A DNA stretch of 64,000 bases, taken from NCBI GenBank assembly GCA_002238555.1, contig MPMO01000001.1:111789-175788 (forward strand), given 5' to 3'. Under the pieces are notes generated by a model. It was not told the origin of the DNA. It saw only the letters and a list, made by a program, of their open reading frames with translations, and did no database searches. Of the stretch, positions 1 to 9,131 are shown piece after piece. Source of the stretch: Caldilineaceae bacterium bin34 (GTDB taxonomy: Bacteria > Chloroflexota > Anaerolineae > Caldilineales > Caldilineaceae). A program made the translations under genes and the position numbers. Every line of letters starts with the position of its first letter. Position 1 is the first letter of the stretch.

Positions 1-4
1 GCGG

Positions 5-574
5 GTGGCCGCGCATCTGGCGCGTTCGGCGGCCGTGTTCCGGGAGCTCGTACTGAAGCACGGAATCCATGCGGACTTGGCAACCGACCCGGAGAGCGGG
101 GCCGCCGCGCTGTTCACGGATCTCGTGGAAGAGGGACTGCTGGGCGATCCCTATGTCCCGGACGAGGATCCGCCCGCGGATGCCGTGTTCCTGGCCCCCG
201 TGACGTCCCTGCTGATGCGGTACCGGTCGTGGCGCCATCAGATATGGCTGGACATCGGCAGCGAACTTTGGGGGCAACGCCTGCGTGGGCAGCTGGCACA
301 TCCATGGGTGCTGTCCCCCACGCGCACGCATGGCGGCCCGTGGAGGGACGGCGAGGAAACCCTGGTCAGCAGGCACCTCCTGCACCGCTTCGTGACGAGC
401 CTGGCACGGCGCACCCGCGATTGTGTCTGGCTCCTGCACTGCGACTACAACGAAAGGGGGGGCGAACAACGAGGCCCGTTGTTGCCCGTCTATCAGTACG
501 TTGCCAATGCGGAAGAGGGAGGCAGCCCATCCCCCACCCCGTACGAGGTTGTGCAAACCCGGGACCGGTCATGA
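5..574 (+). CDS. C-terminal part of a larger protein, possibly UvrD-type helicase-like (partial)
   Basis: The frame is open back to the window edge, so the GTG at 5 is probably internal and the real start lies upstream. The 189 visible residues have no membrane segment or signal peptide. A stretch around residues 72-105 (WRHQIWLDIG, then LAHPWVLS) followed by an Arg-rich helix and an EQRGPLL motif near 155 resembles, from memory, the tail of UvrD/Rep-like helicase proteins. No helicase motif lies inside the window, so this is only a guess. Its TGA overlaps the ATG of the next gene by 4 nt (ATGA), pointing to translational coupling with the methyltransferase. Confidence 0.55.
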   Translation: MAAHLARSAAVFRELVLKHGIHADLATDPESGAAALFTDLVEEGLLGDPYVPDEDPPADAVFLAPVTSLLMRYRSWRHQIWLDIGSELWGQRLRGQLAHPWVLSPTRTHGGPWRDGEETLVSRHLLHRFVTSLARRTRDCVWLLHCDYNERGGEQRGPLLPVYQYVANAEEGGSPSPTPYEVVQTRDRS

Positions 575-1185
575 ACGAGGGAACAGCCTATTGGAACGAG
601 CGGTACACCCACGGCAGTACCCCTTGGGACACCGGCATCACACCACCCGAAGTCGTTGCGTTTTGGCAAGCCCACGGCGACCACTTTTCCCCGGACGCCC
701 TGGTCCTGGATGTAGGTTGCGGCACACAGACCAACCTCGGGTTCCTGGCCCAACGGGGCGTCCGTGCCGTCGGTTTCGACTTGAGTCTGGTCGCCCTGCT
801 TAAGGGCCTGCAGCGGCACCGGGAGGCTCGGGCTTCCGGTTTGCGGATGGGAGCTGCCGTCGCGGACGCGTCCGCATGGCCGTGCCGAACGTCGGAAGCC
901 AACTATGTGCTCGACGTCGGCTGCCTGCACACACTGGGGCCGGACCAGCGACGCGCCTATGTCCTTGAACTGGCGCGCGTGCTGAAACCCGGAGCCTGGT
1001 ATCACCTGTTCTGCTTTCAGAGACTATCGCCGGCGCCGCCCGACCCGGAACAGCGCCGGTTCTTCCTCGAGGGGGAACTGGACGCGTTGTTCCATGAACG
1101 ATTTGTCACCGACCTGGAACAAGTGGACGAGCAGCCCCAGGACGGGAGATACGGCACTTGGCGGCTGATGCGCAGCCAAGGGTGA
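571..1185 (+). CDS. class I SAM-dependent methyltransferase
   Basis: A 204-residue soluble protein with the Rossmann-type methyltransferase signature. Motif I reads LDVGCGTQTN near residue 50, followed by an acidic residue at the end of beta 2 (GFDLS) and the post-I region VADASAW. The N-terminal WNERYTHGSTPWDTG resembles the opening of TPMT/TehB-like small-molecule methyltransferases. I chose the ATG at 571 because it overlaps the upstream stop by 4 nt and gives the family's usual length of about 200 residues. The substrate cannot be predicted. Confidence 0.85.
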   Translation: MNEGTAYWNERYTHGSTPWDTGITPPEVVAFWQAHGDHFSPDALVLDVGCGTQTNLGFLAQRGVRAVGFDLSLVALLKGLQRHREARASGLRMGAAVADASAWPCRTSEANYVLDVGCLHTLGPDQRRAYVLELARVLKPGAWYHLFCFQRLSPAPPDPEQRRFFLEGELDALFHERFVTDLEQVDEQPQDGRYGTWRLMRSQG

Positions 1186-1359
1186 CCGCGGTCTCAACCA
1201 TCCGCACCGCTCCCCGACCTTCGCCGACAGTGATCCGGCCGCGCGGGGGAGGGAATGGCCCGGACCGTCCCCGACAACAGGCGGTTCCCCGGGCCGTCTA
1301 ACATTGGGCAACTGTTCAGGGGACAGACCTCGATCCAATGACCAAAGGCAGCGTGCACC

Positions 1360-2391
1360 ATGCCAGATTCCCAAACCCGATTTCGGTTGGACAATTCCTT
1401 GGAGACTCTTTACGCCGAACGGCCTGCCAACCTGGCCTGCACCGCCGATGATCCCCGCTCCCTGCTGGCGTGGCAGGTCGCGACGCGGCGTCAAGCGAAG
1501 GCGATGCTGGGCATCGCGGACGTGCCAACTCCCCGCATCGCGTCCAGGTCCCTGTTGCACAGGCGGGAGCGGGGGCGCATCGAAGAAGAAAAGTGGCTGG
1601 TCGAGACCGACTCGGCTCCGGACATGCCCCTGTACCTGTTGCGACCCACCGCGTCCAGCCCCCGGGGCACGCTGCTGGTCTTCCACGGACACAACCCGTC
1701 CGTCCAGACCATTTTGGGAAACTACCCGTCGGAGGAGGAGCGGAGGGAGGCCGAGGGGCGCGACGGCAACTACGCCCAGCTGTTGGCCGAAGCCGGCTAT
1801 CTGGTGTGTTCGGTGGAGCAGCGGGGTTTCGGCGAACGGCAAAGCGGAACGCCTGCGCAGGACATTCCCAACTCGTGCCGGCACCAGTCGTTCTTCTACC
1901 AGATGCTGGGCCGTACCATGGTTGGAGAACGGTGCCTCGACGGCAAGGTCGCACTGGACTTTCTGGCCACCATGGAGAACCCGGTGGCGGGCGACATCGG
2001 CATCACCGGCAACTCCGGCGGCGGCACGACGACACTGTGGCTGGCAGCCATCGACGAGCGGCTCGCGGTGGCCGTGCCGGGATGCTACTTCTGCAGCTTC
2101 AAGGAGTCGATCATGGATATCCGGCATTGCGAATGCAACTACGTGCCCGGGTCCGCCAGCCGGCTTGACATGGGCGACTTGGCCGCCTTGATTGCCCCGA
2201 GGCCGCTCCGGTTCATCCAGGGGATCATGGATCCGATATTCCCAATCGACGCATCCCGGGCGGAATTTGCACGAACCGGGAAGGCCTACGAACTCCTGGA
2301 GGCGTCGGATCGGATCAGCATGTCGGAGTTCGAGACCGGCCACGCCTACAACGCGGGGGCCGCCGCCGAGTGGTTCGACCGCTGGCTTTGA
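1360..2391 (+). CDS. alpha/beta hydrolase, acetyl-xylan-esterase-like (Abhydrolase_7 type)
   Basis: A 343-residue serine hydrolase. The nucleophile elbow is GNSGGG near residue 217 and the oxyanion region is LVFHGHNP near residue 107. A plausible acid is the Asp of IMDPIFP near 290 and the His is in TGHAYNAG near 328, so the triad looks complete. The segment HCECNYVPG after the nucleophile is typical of the large dienelactone-hydrolase/acetyl-esterase-like group found in Planctomycetes, Chloroflexota and related environmental bacteria. No signal peptide is visible, so it is probably cytoplasmic. It stands alone with 174 bp upstream and 263 bp downstream; the substrate is unknown, but an acyl ester of a sugar is likely. 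Confidence 0.8.
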   Translation: MPDSQTRFRLDNSLETLYAERPANLACTADDPRSLLAWQVATRRQAKAMLGIADVPTPRIASRSLLHRRERGRIEEEKWLVETDSAPDMPLYLLRPTASSPRGTLLVFHGHNPSVQTILGNYPSEEERREAEGRDGNYAQLLAEAGYLVCSVEQRGFGERQSGTPAQDIPNSCRHQSFFYQMLGRTMVGERCLDGKVALDFLATMENPVAGDIGITGNSGGGTTTLWLAAIDERLAVAVPGCYFCSFKESIMDIRHCECNYVPGSASRLDMGDLAALIAPRPLRFIQGIMDPIFPIDASRAEFARTGKAYELLEASDRISMSEFETGHAYNAGAAAEWFDRWL

Positions 2392-2654
2392 GCGTACCTG
2401 CCGGCAAGTTGGACACGCGACCATTCGCCAAGCATGGTGCGTCCCCTGCAAGCAACGGATTCGGGCAGCCAGGCAGGGCACACCGTCACTTGGTAAGTGG
2501 GCCGGACCGGAGGTCCCGGCGGCCTGACGGCGGAAGGCGGAACCCGACCTTGGTTTCCCGTACCTTCGTCCGGTAACCTACAATCCCCGTTCCGGGCCCG
2601 TTTCCCCGAAGCCCAGTCGTTCCCGTCCCCTGCAACCCGCCCCGCGAGGTTTCC

Positions 2655-4055
2655 ATGGCCGCAGCGCAGTCACGTCCCAACCTGATCCTCATGGGCATTG
2701 ATTCCATTCGTGCCGACCACATGAGCGGCTACGGCTACGAACGCCTGACAACCCCGCACCTGGACAAGTTTGCGGACAGCGGCGCCTTGTTCGAGAACAC
2801 CATCAGCGCCCACATTCCGACCACGTCGGCCTACGGCTCGATGCTGACCGGCCGCGACACGTTCGGAACGCAGGTGGTGGCCCTGCGCCACCGGGGAGGT
2901 TTGCGACCGGACATCAAGACCCTGCCGGAGATGCTGCGGACCGTCGGCTACGACACCACGTGCGTCGGGTTCACGGGCAACCCCAGTTCGCGCGGCTTCG
3001 ACAACTACCTGGACTATGCGGCCTGGGGCAGCTGGGCCACGGGCCGCAGTCCCAAGGCCCAAAACCTGAACGAGGTCGCCGTACCCGAACTGGAACGCCT
3101 GGCGGCGGGCGACAGGCCCTTCTTCCTCTTCCTCCGGCACATGGACCCGCACGCCCCCTACCTGCCGCCGGCACCGTACGAACGGGCGTTCTACCACGGC
3201 AACGAACTGGACTCCGGCAACCGTTCCATGGATCCGGTGATGGCGTTCAAGCCGTTCCGGGACTTCTTCCGCATGTGGATGCCGCCCGGCATCACTGACA
3301 AGGACTACGTGATCGCGCAGTACGACGGCGCGATTGCGTACATGGACGCCTGCATCGCCACGCTGCTCGAATCGATCACCGCCCTGGGGCTGGACGACAA
3401 CACGCTGGTGGTGATCAACGGGGATCATGGCGAGACCCTCTACGACCACGAGTGCTGGTTCGACCACCACGGCATCTACGACAATGTGCTGCACGTGCCG
3501 CTGCTCATGCGGTTCCCCGACCGCGTCCCGGCAGGCCTGCGCGTGGCCGGCTACAACCAGCACAAGGACCTGGTCCCGACCATCCTCGACTATCTCGGGG
3601 CGGAGACCGACCAGGTGCTGGACGGACGCAGTCTGCGTAAGCTGGTCGACGGGGAGGTGGAAACCTTCGAAACCGGGATTTACATCACCGAATGCACCTG
3701 GATGCGCAAGCACGGCTGGCGGACCCCGCAATTCAAGTACATGCACGCCCTGGAGCCGGATTTCCACTTCAAGCCCGAAATCGAGCTGTATGATTTGAGT
3801 GTGGATCCGGGGGAAGACCACAACATCGCACCGGAACACCCCGAACTGTGCAACTACTTCGAAGGCCTGATCCAGGCCTGGATCGCCAAGCGGGAGGCCG
3901 AGACCGGCCTCCCGAACCCCGTGCAGAACCAGCCGCACTGGCATGGGAACATGGACATTGAATACTTCAGTTCGTCGCAGGAAGCCTACGACACCCTGCA
4001 CATCGGCGATCCCGTCCAGGGCCAGCGCCTGCAGGCGGGCGAGAGCGACGACTGA
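2655..4055 (+). CDS. sulfatase-fold hydrolase (alkaline phosphatase superfamily) with Thr at the FGly position
   Basis: A 466-residue protein of the sulfatase/alkaline phosphatase superfamily. The N-terminal metal motif is GIDSIRADHMSGYGYER (Asp16), and the C-terminal metal motif NGDHGE contains Asp257/His258. The nucleophile region reads IPTTSAYGSMLTGR. Aligned on the LTGR end, the Cys/Ser that would become formylglycine is Thr56, and the usual Arg four residues on is Tyr60. Classical sulfatase chemistry is therefore unlikely; a Thr nucleophile occurs in phosphodiesterase and phosphotransferase members of the superfamily. There is no signal peptide. It heads a co-directional cluster with a PhyH dioxygenase, a dehydrogenase and an isomerase. 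Confidence 0.85.
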   Translation: MAAAQSRPNLILMGIDSIRADHMSGYGYERLTTPHLDKFADSGALFENTISAHIPTTSAYGSMLTGRDTFGTQVVALRHRGGLRPDIKTLPEMLRTVGYDTTCVGFTGNPSSRGFDNYLDYAAWGSWATGRSPKAQNLNEVAVPELERLAAGDRPFFLFLRHMDPHAPYLPPAPYERAFYHGNELDSGNRSMDPVMAFKPFRDFFRMWMPPGITDKDYVIAQYDGAIAYMDACIATLLESITALGLDDNTLVVINGDHGETLYDHECWFDHHGIYDNVLHVPLLMRFPDRVPAGLRVAGYNQHKDLVPTILDYLGAETDQVLDGRSLRKLVDGEVETFETGIYITECTWMRKHGWRTPQFKYMHALEPDFHFKPEIELYDLSVDPGEDHNIAPEHPELCNYFEGLIQAWIAKREAETGLPNPVQNQPHWHGNMDIEYFSSSQEAYDTLHIGDPVQGQRLQAGESDD

Positions 4056-4118
4056 CAGGCTTGGTCGGACCGCAGCCGGCCGCGCAGCGATACCCTTTCA
4101 TCGGACCCGAGGAGGAGC

Positions 4119-4913
4119 ATGGCGCCCATGTTGAACCAACAGCAAATCGATCAGTTCCACTGCGACGGCTTCCTGAACGCCGGCAAGGTCCTGTCCCAGG
4201 AGACCGTCGACCGCCTCAACGCGGAGGTGATGCGAACCATCGAGGACAGCGACAACCCCGCAGTCCGGCAACCCGTCAGCTGCCGCAACCTCAACGTGAA
4301 CGACGACGAACCGGTGTGGCAGATTGTGGATATTTGGATCAGTTCGGAGCCGTTTCGGGACCTGATTTTCCACCCGGACGTAACGCGCGGACTGGCACAG
4401 CTGACCGATGCCGCCGAGTTGAGGATTTGGCACGACCAAATCCAGTACAAGCCGCCGCAGCGGGGCGGTGTCAACATGTGGCACCAGGACGCGCCGCTGT
4501 GGCCCATCATTGCCCCCATGACGGAAGTCACGGCCTGGATTGCGCTGGACGACGCCGGCATCGACAACGGTTGCATGAGCATGGTGCCCGGTTCGCACAA
4601 GTGGGGCGACAACATCGACTTCCTCCGCACATTGGAGAACTACGAGGCGATGCCGTCCACCTTCAACGGGCACGACATTGAAGTCCGGCGGTGTCCGGTC
4701 CGGGCCGGCGAGGTCCACTACCACCACTCCCTGACCTGGCACGGCAGCCACGCCAACACCAGCGGCCGGCCGCGGCGGGCCATCGCTCTCCACTACATGA
4801 CCCAGGAAACCACGTTCGTGGCCAGCGGAGAGCACATCATGAAGCCCTACGTCACCGTCGGCGACGGCGATCTGCTGCAGGGAGAATATTTCCCGCGCGT
4901 CTATCCACACTGA
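4119..4913 (+). CDS. phytanoyl-CoA dioxygenase (PhyH) family Fe(II)/2-oxoglutarate oxygenase
   Basis: A 264-residue double-stranded beta-helix oxygenase. The iron triad is visible: the HxD pair in MWHQDAPLW near residue 126 and the distal His in LTWHGSHAN near 210, followed by the Arg of SGRPRRAI that normally binds 2-oxoglutarate. The start ATG at 4119 is preceded by a strong GAGGAGG. The gene lies 63 bp after the sulfatase-fold gene and 39 bp before the dehydrogenase, in an apparent operon. Bacterial PhyH paralogues often hydroxylate small molecules unrelated to phytanate, so the substrate is open. Confidence 0.87.
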   Translation: MAPMLNQQQIDQFHCDGFLNAGKVLSQETVDRLNAEVMRTIEDSDNPAVRQPVSCRNLNVNDDEPVWQIVDIWISSEPFRDLIFHPDVTRGLAQLTDAAELRIWHDQIQYKPPQRGGVNMWHQDAPLWPIIAPMTEVTAWIALDDAGIDNGCMSMVPGSHKWGDNIDFLRTLENYEAMPSTFNGHDIEVRRCPVRAGEVHYHHSLTWHGSHANTSGRPRRAIALHYMTQETTFVASGEHIMKPYVTVGDGDLLQGEYFPRVYPH

Positions 4914-4952
4914 TCCCGGCCCAACCGGATCAACAGTTCAAGGACTTGCCCC

Positions 4953-5939
4953 ATGCTCAACGTTGCCGTGGTCGGTATCGGGAACATCGGCCAAAACCAC
5001 TCCCGCATCTACCAGGCCCACCCGGACACGGAACTCGTGGCGGTGGTGGATGTCGTCGCAGCGGCCGCCGCCGCCGGTGGCGAACGGTTCGGCGTTCCCC
5101 ACTTCACGTCCATCCCGGACCTGCTCGCGAGCGATGTCCATGTGGACATGGCCAGCGTCTGCACCGCGGGCAAGGAAAACGGAGGCGACCACTACGAGCC
5201 GACCATGGCCCTGCTCGGGGCCGGCATTCCGGTGCTGGGGGAGAAGCCGATTTCCAACGAACTACCCAAGGCGCGGGAGATGGTGGCCCGGGCCCGGGAA
5301 CGCAACCTGCGCTACGGCATCAATCTGAACCATCGGTTCACCCCCGCCGCCCTGCGGGCCAAGGAGTGGGTGGACGCCGGCCGCCTCGGGGAACTCAACA
5401 TCATCAACATGACGATGTGGATCAACAATCCCAATGAGACATCGGAGCACTTCCACATGCGGGCCCTGCATCCGCACTCCCTGGACGTGATGCGCTACTT
5501 CGCCGGCGACGTCGAGAAGGTGCAGGCGTTTTTCAAGAAGGGCAAGGGCCGGGCCATCTGGTCCAACGTGCAGGTCAATCTGCTCTTCCGGAACGGCGTC
5601 ATCGGGCACCTGACCGGCAGCTATGATGCGGGGGGCAGCTTTGGACTGGAAACCCTCGAGGTTGTGGGCTCCGACGGTCGCTTCGTCCTGCGCGAAGCCT
5701 GCCAACATCTGGAGTTCTACCCGCGCCGCAGCATGGAAACCGAGTCCTACGCCCACCTGGGCGGCATGATGGCGTTTCCGGAGACCTTCGACTCCAGGAT
5801 CGCACGCTGGATCGAACAGAACAAGGCAGATGCGGCACCCGAGGACATTGATGCCTCCGGCGAGGATGCCCTGCGGGTCCAAACCATCATCGAAGGGGCG
5901 ATCGAGTCCTGGCACACCGGGAAGGTGGTGTCCGTCTAA
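4953..5939 (+). CDS. Gfo/Idh/MocA-family NAD(P)-dependent oxidoreductase
   Basis: A 328-residue dehydrogenase with an N-terminal Rossmann fold (VVGIGNIGQNH, GxGxxG at residues 8-13), the conserved GEKPIS near residue 97 whose Lys is the usual catalytic residue, and NLNHRFTP, equivalent to the family's N-x-R-F segment. The C-terminal half carries the beta-sheet dimerisation domain. Family members oxidise or reduce sugars, inositols and related polyols with NAD(P). It lies between the PhyH gene and a TIM-barrel isomerase gene, with gaps of 38-39 bp, which suggests one transcript and one catabolic pathway. Confidence 0.9.
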   Translation: MLNVAVVGIGNIGQNHSRIYQAHPDTELVAVVDVVAAAAAAGGERFGVPHFTSIPDLLASDVHVDMASVCTAGKENGGDHYEPTMALLGAGIPVLGEKPISNELPKAREMVARARERNLRYGINLNHRFTPAALRAKEWVDAGRLGELNIINMTMWINNPNETSEHFHMRALHPHSLDVMRYFAGDVEKVQAFFKKGKGRAIWSNVQVNLLFRNGVIGHLTGSYDAGGSFGLETLEVVGSDGRFVLREACQHLEFYPRRSMETESYAHLGGMMAFPETFDSRIARWIEQNKADAAPEDIDASGEDALRVQTIIEGAIESWHTGKVVSV

Positions 5940-5977
5940 CCCGCTTCCGAGCCCAAATTTTCGTCAAAGGAGTCCCC

Positions 5978-6775
5978 ATGCAGCTTGGCATCAACTCGGT
6001 CCTCTTCGGAGGCCACGACTTGGAGACCGCCTTCAAGTACGCCCGGTGTGCCGGCTACGACGGCATTGAACTGGCCGCCATCCCCCCGATGGCCGACCAC
6101 CTGGACCTAGAGAAATGGCGGGACCAGGCCGAGGACATCCGAAACCTGTCCCGGGCCTACGAACTGCCCCTGCTAGCCATGGAGCAGCCAAGCCAGGATC
6201 CCGCCGTGATGGAGAAGGCCATGCAGGCCGCCGCCGAGATCGGCGTGCCCATCGTCAACTGCGGCCCGGGCGGCGAAGCGGACAACGAGGAGAGCCTGCA
6301 GCAGTCCATCGAGTCGCTGGGACGCCTGGCGGATCGGGCGGAGCACTACGGTGTTATCGTCTGCGTTAAGGCCCATGTGGGCAACGCCGTGTACAACACG
6401 CCCACCACCCTGAGGGTTATGGAGGCCATCTCCAGCCCGGCTTTCGGCATCGACATGGATCCCAGCCACATCCACCGCGCGAACGAGAATCCCGTCGAAG
6501 CCATTGCGGCCGTAATCGAACGGGTCAAGCACGTTCACATCAGGGATTGCCGGGGGCGTCAGGAAGGACCCGGCGATCCGGAAAACCAAGCCAACGGCCG
6601 TGGCGACATCGATCTTCTGGGCTACATTCGCGTTCTGCACGAACATGGCTACGACGGCCCCTTGAACCTGGAGGTGATTGGCGCCAAGGAGTACGGCGTT
6701 GCCGAATGCTGCGTGATTGCGGCAGAGGCCAAGGGCCACATGCAGGCCTGCCTGCAGGCCTGCGGAGCCCGCTGA
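5978..6775 (+). CDS. sugar phosphate isomerase/epimerase (xylose-isomerase-like TIM barrel)
   Basis: A 265-residue protein of the AP-endonuclease-2/xylose-isomerase-like TIM barrel family. Recognisable elements are GYDGIEL near residue 28, GIDMDPSHIHR near 155, KHVHIRDCRG near 187 and GYDGPLNLEV near 224; together they supply the Glu/Asp/His ligands of the divalent metal. An AAGGAG-type ribosome site precedes the ATG (gtcaaaggagtcccc). It is the last gene of the operon begun by the sulfatase-fold gene. The members act on keto-sugars, inosose or hydroxypyruvate; which one applies here cannot be told. Confidence 0.87.
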   Translation: MQLGINSVLFGGHDLETAFKYARCAGYDGIELAAIPPMADHLDLEKWRDQAEDIRNLSRAYELPLLAMEQPSQDPAVMEKAMQAAAEIGVPIVNCGPGGEADNEESLQQSIESLGRLADRAEHYGVIVCVKAHVGNAVYNTPTTLRVMEAISSPAFGIDMDPSHIHRANENPVEAIAAVIERVKHVHIRDCRGRQEGPGDPENQANGRGDIDLLGYIRVLHEHGYDGPLNLEVIGAKEYGVAECCVIAAEAKGHMQACLQACGAR

Positions 6776-6965
6776 GGGCCCAGGGACGGAATCCATGTGG
6801 GCCGCGGCCTGTGCCGACAGCCCGTTGACGGACACCCCAAGCTGAAGAACCATCGCGCATGCGTCTCCGCGAGACGCCCCCGCCTACGAAAACCGGACCG
6901 GACCCGCAGGGCCCATGGTCCGGCCCGTTCGCATTACCCTGACTTCGCGCGCGGAGGCCCTCCCC

Positions 6966-9131
6966 ATGTCCGTGCAGGCTGAAGCCCTGCAAGCCCTATC
7001 AAGACCGGTTGAGGCGTCCCTGCAAACCCTGCTGCGGCCCATTCGATTTTTCAGGGACTACAACCCAGACGACTTTCCCGCCGATTTAATGGCGGGCATT
7101 ACGACCGGCATCATCCTGATCCCGCAGTCGATTGCCTATGCCCTGATTGCCGGCCTGCCGCCCGAAGTCGGCCTTTACACGGCGATCGTCGCACCGATCG
7201 CCGCCGCACTGTGGGGATCCAGCAACCATCTCCACACAGGGCCGACCAATGCCGCCTCGCTGCTGGTCATCACGATTGTGAGCAGTGTGGCGACCAGCAA
7301 CGATCCCATCGAGTTCCTCCTGATCTCGGGTCTCTTGACAGTGCTCACAGGAGCCATGCGACTGGCCCTGGGCCTGCTGCGGGCCGGGTTCATCATCAAC
7401 TTCATCTCCGACGCTGTCATGGTCGGTTTCACGGCCGGCGCCGGGCTGTTAATCATCACCTTCCAGCTTGGCGGGTTGCTGGGCCTGGATCTGGAACGGA
7501 CGTTCACGTTCATCGATGCCGTGCGCACCCTCGGACAGCGGTGGGAGGACCTGCATGTGGTCAGCCTGGCCCTGGGCTTTGGCACGATACTGCTCATATT
7601 CGCCCTGCCCCAGCTCCACCCCCGGTTGCCGTCCCTCTTCCTGGCCGTATTCCTGATGTCACTGCTCGTGGCCGCGCTGGGTTTGGGGCAGCGCGGCGTA
7701 AACGTGATTGCACCGGTGCCGACCATACTGCCCCCGTTCGCCAAACTGCCGCTGACGGACTTCCAGTTGGTCGCCAAGTTAATCCCGGGCGCCTCGGCCA
7801 TTGCCCTGATCGGTTTGATCGAGGCACTCACCATTGCCCGTTCCATCGCCAGCCAGTCCGGTCAGCACCTGGACAACAACCAGGAAATTGTCGGACAGGG
7901 AATCTCCAACATACTCGCCGGATTCCTGTCCGGCTACTGCGCGTCCGGCTCCTTCACCCGCAGCAAGGTGAACCTCAACGCCGGCGGCGGAACCCCCATG
8001 ACGAGTCTCCTGTCGGGGGTGTTCGTGCTGGTGGGCGTGCTCACGCTCGGTTGGGCCATCCGCTATCTGGCCATACCGGTACTGGCCGGGTTCGTAATTG
8101 CGACCGCCATCACGCTCATCAACCTTCCCCAGGCCCTTCAGATCCTCCGTACCAGCAAGTCGGAGACCTTCATCATGCTCGTGACCTGGGGCTCGGTGTT
8201 CCTCTTCTCTCTGGTCGAAGCCGTGGCCATCGGCATCGCCGCCTCGCTGTTGGTGTACGTCTACAAGACCAGCCGGCCCCGCGTGGTGGCACTGGTTCCC
8301 GACACGAAGTTCAAGCACCTCCGCGAACGAAACCCCAACAAGGACCCGGTCTGTCCCCAACTGGACATCATCGCCATTGAAGGCGATCTGTACTTCGGGG
8401 CCGCGAACCATGTGGAGTACCTGCTGAGGAATCGACTGGCGGATGCCGGACGCCAGTACTACGTTCTGCTGAACCTGCAGAACATGGTGCGGGTCGACAT
8501 CAGCGGTGTCCACATGCTGGAGAATTATGTAAATGAAATCAGGGGCCAGGGCGGGGATGTCTATTTCTTCAAGATGACGGACATTGCCCGGCGCCTGTTC
8601 ACCTCTTCGGGTTTCATGGACCTGGTCGGCCCGGATCACTTCCTGCACGACGAAAACGCCATCGACTACCTGTTCCATCGCGTGCTGAACCCCAAGGTGT
8701 GCATATACGACTGCCCCCTGCGCGTGTTCCGCGAATGCCAGAACCTTCCCAAAATCTCCATCCCCTTCCAGGACAAGGTCCAGGGCATGACTTCGCTGCC
8801 CTATGTGCCCCTGATCCATGTGGAGGAGCTGGAGGGTCGGTGCACGCGGCGGCCCCTGGACTTCGAACTCATTGACGTACGGGAGGCGATGGAGTGGGAC
8901 CGCGGCCACATTCAGGTGGCGCGGCACATGGCCTACTCGACCTTCAGCGTGGAGGACCTGGAGGTGGCGCCCGACCGCGAGGTGGTGGTGATCTCCCGTT
9001 CCACCCGTCGCTCGCGCATCATCGCCTACGTGTTGATGGAGTCCGGCTTCAGCAATGTCAAGGTGGTCGAAGGAGGCATGTCCGCCTGGATCGACGCCTC
9101 CTTCATGACCGCCATCAGTGTGTACACATGA
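6966..9131 (+). CDS. SulP-family anion permease fused to STAS and rhodanese-like domains
   Basis: A 721-residue membrane protein in three parts. Residues about 20-440 form the SulP transporter core, with about 10-12 hydrophobic segments and the family signature region PPEVGLYTAIVAP. Residues about 450-570 form a STAS domain (IIAIEGDLYFGAANHVE, VRVDISGVHMLE). From about 620 a rhodanese-like domain follows (FELIDVREAMEWDRGHI), whose catalytic loop reads VISRSTRRSR, with Ser in place of the sulfur-carrying Cys. SulP proteins move sulfate or bicarbonate. I chose ATG 6966 over the in-frame ATG at 6915 because GGAGG lies 8 nt before it. Its stop overlaps glpX by 4 nt. Confidence 0.88.
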   Translation: MSVQAEALQALSRPVEASLQTLLRPIRFFRDYNPDDFPADLMAGITTGIILIPQSIAYALIAGLPPEVGLYTAIVAPIAAALWGSSNHLHTGPTNAASLLVITIVSSVATSNDPIEFLLISGLLTVLTGAMRLALGLLRAGFIINFISDAVMVGFTAGAGLLIITFQLGGLLGLDLERTFTFIDAVRTLGQRWEDLHVVSLALGFGTILLIFALPQLHPRLPSLFLAVFLMSLLVAALGLGQRGVNVIAPVPTILPPFAKLPLTDFQLVAKLIPGASAIALIGLIEALTIARSIASQSGQHLDNNQEIVGQGISNILAGFLSGYCASGSFTRSKVNLNAGGGTPMTSLLSGVFVLVGVLTLGWAIRYLAIPVLAGFVIATAITLINLPQALQILRTSKSETFIMLVTWGSVFLFSLVEAVAIGIAASLLVYVYKTSRPRVVALVPDTKFKHLRERNPNKDPVCPQLDIIAIEGDLYFGAANHVEYLLRNRLADAGRQYYVLLNLQNMVRVDISGVHMLENYVNEIRGQGGDVYFFKMTDIARRLFTSSGFMDLVGPDHFLHDENAIDYLFHRVLNPKVCIYDCPLRVFRECQNLPKISIPFQDKVQGMTSLPYVPLIHVEELEGRCTRRPLDFELIDVREAMEWDRGHIQVARHMAYSTFSVEDLEVAPDREVVVISRSTRRSRIIAYVLMESGFSNVKVVEGGMSAWIDASFMTAISVYT

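Noticed and set aside
1024..2481. A 485-codon minus-strand frame opposite the hydrolase
   Set aside because: Antisense to a serine hydrolase with a complete triad.
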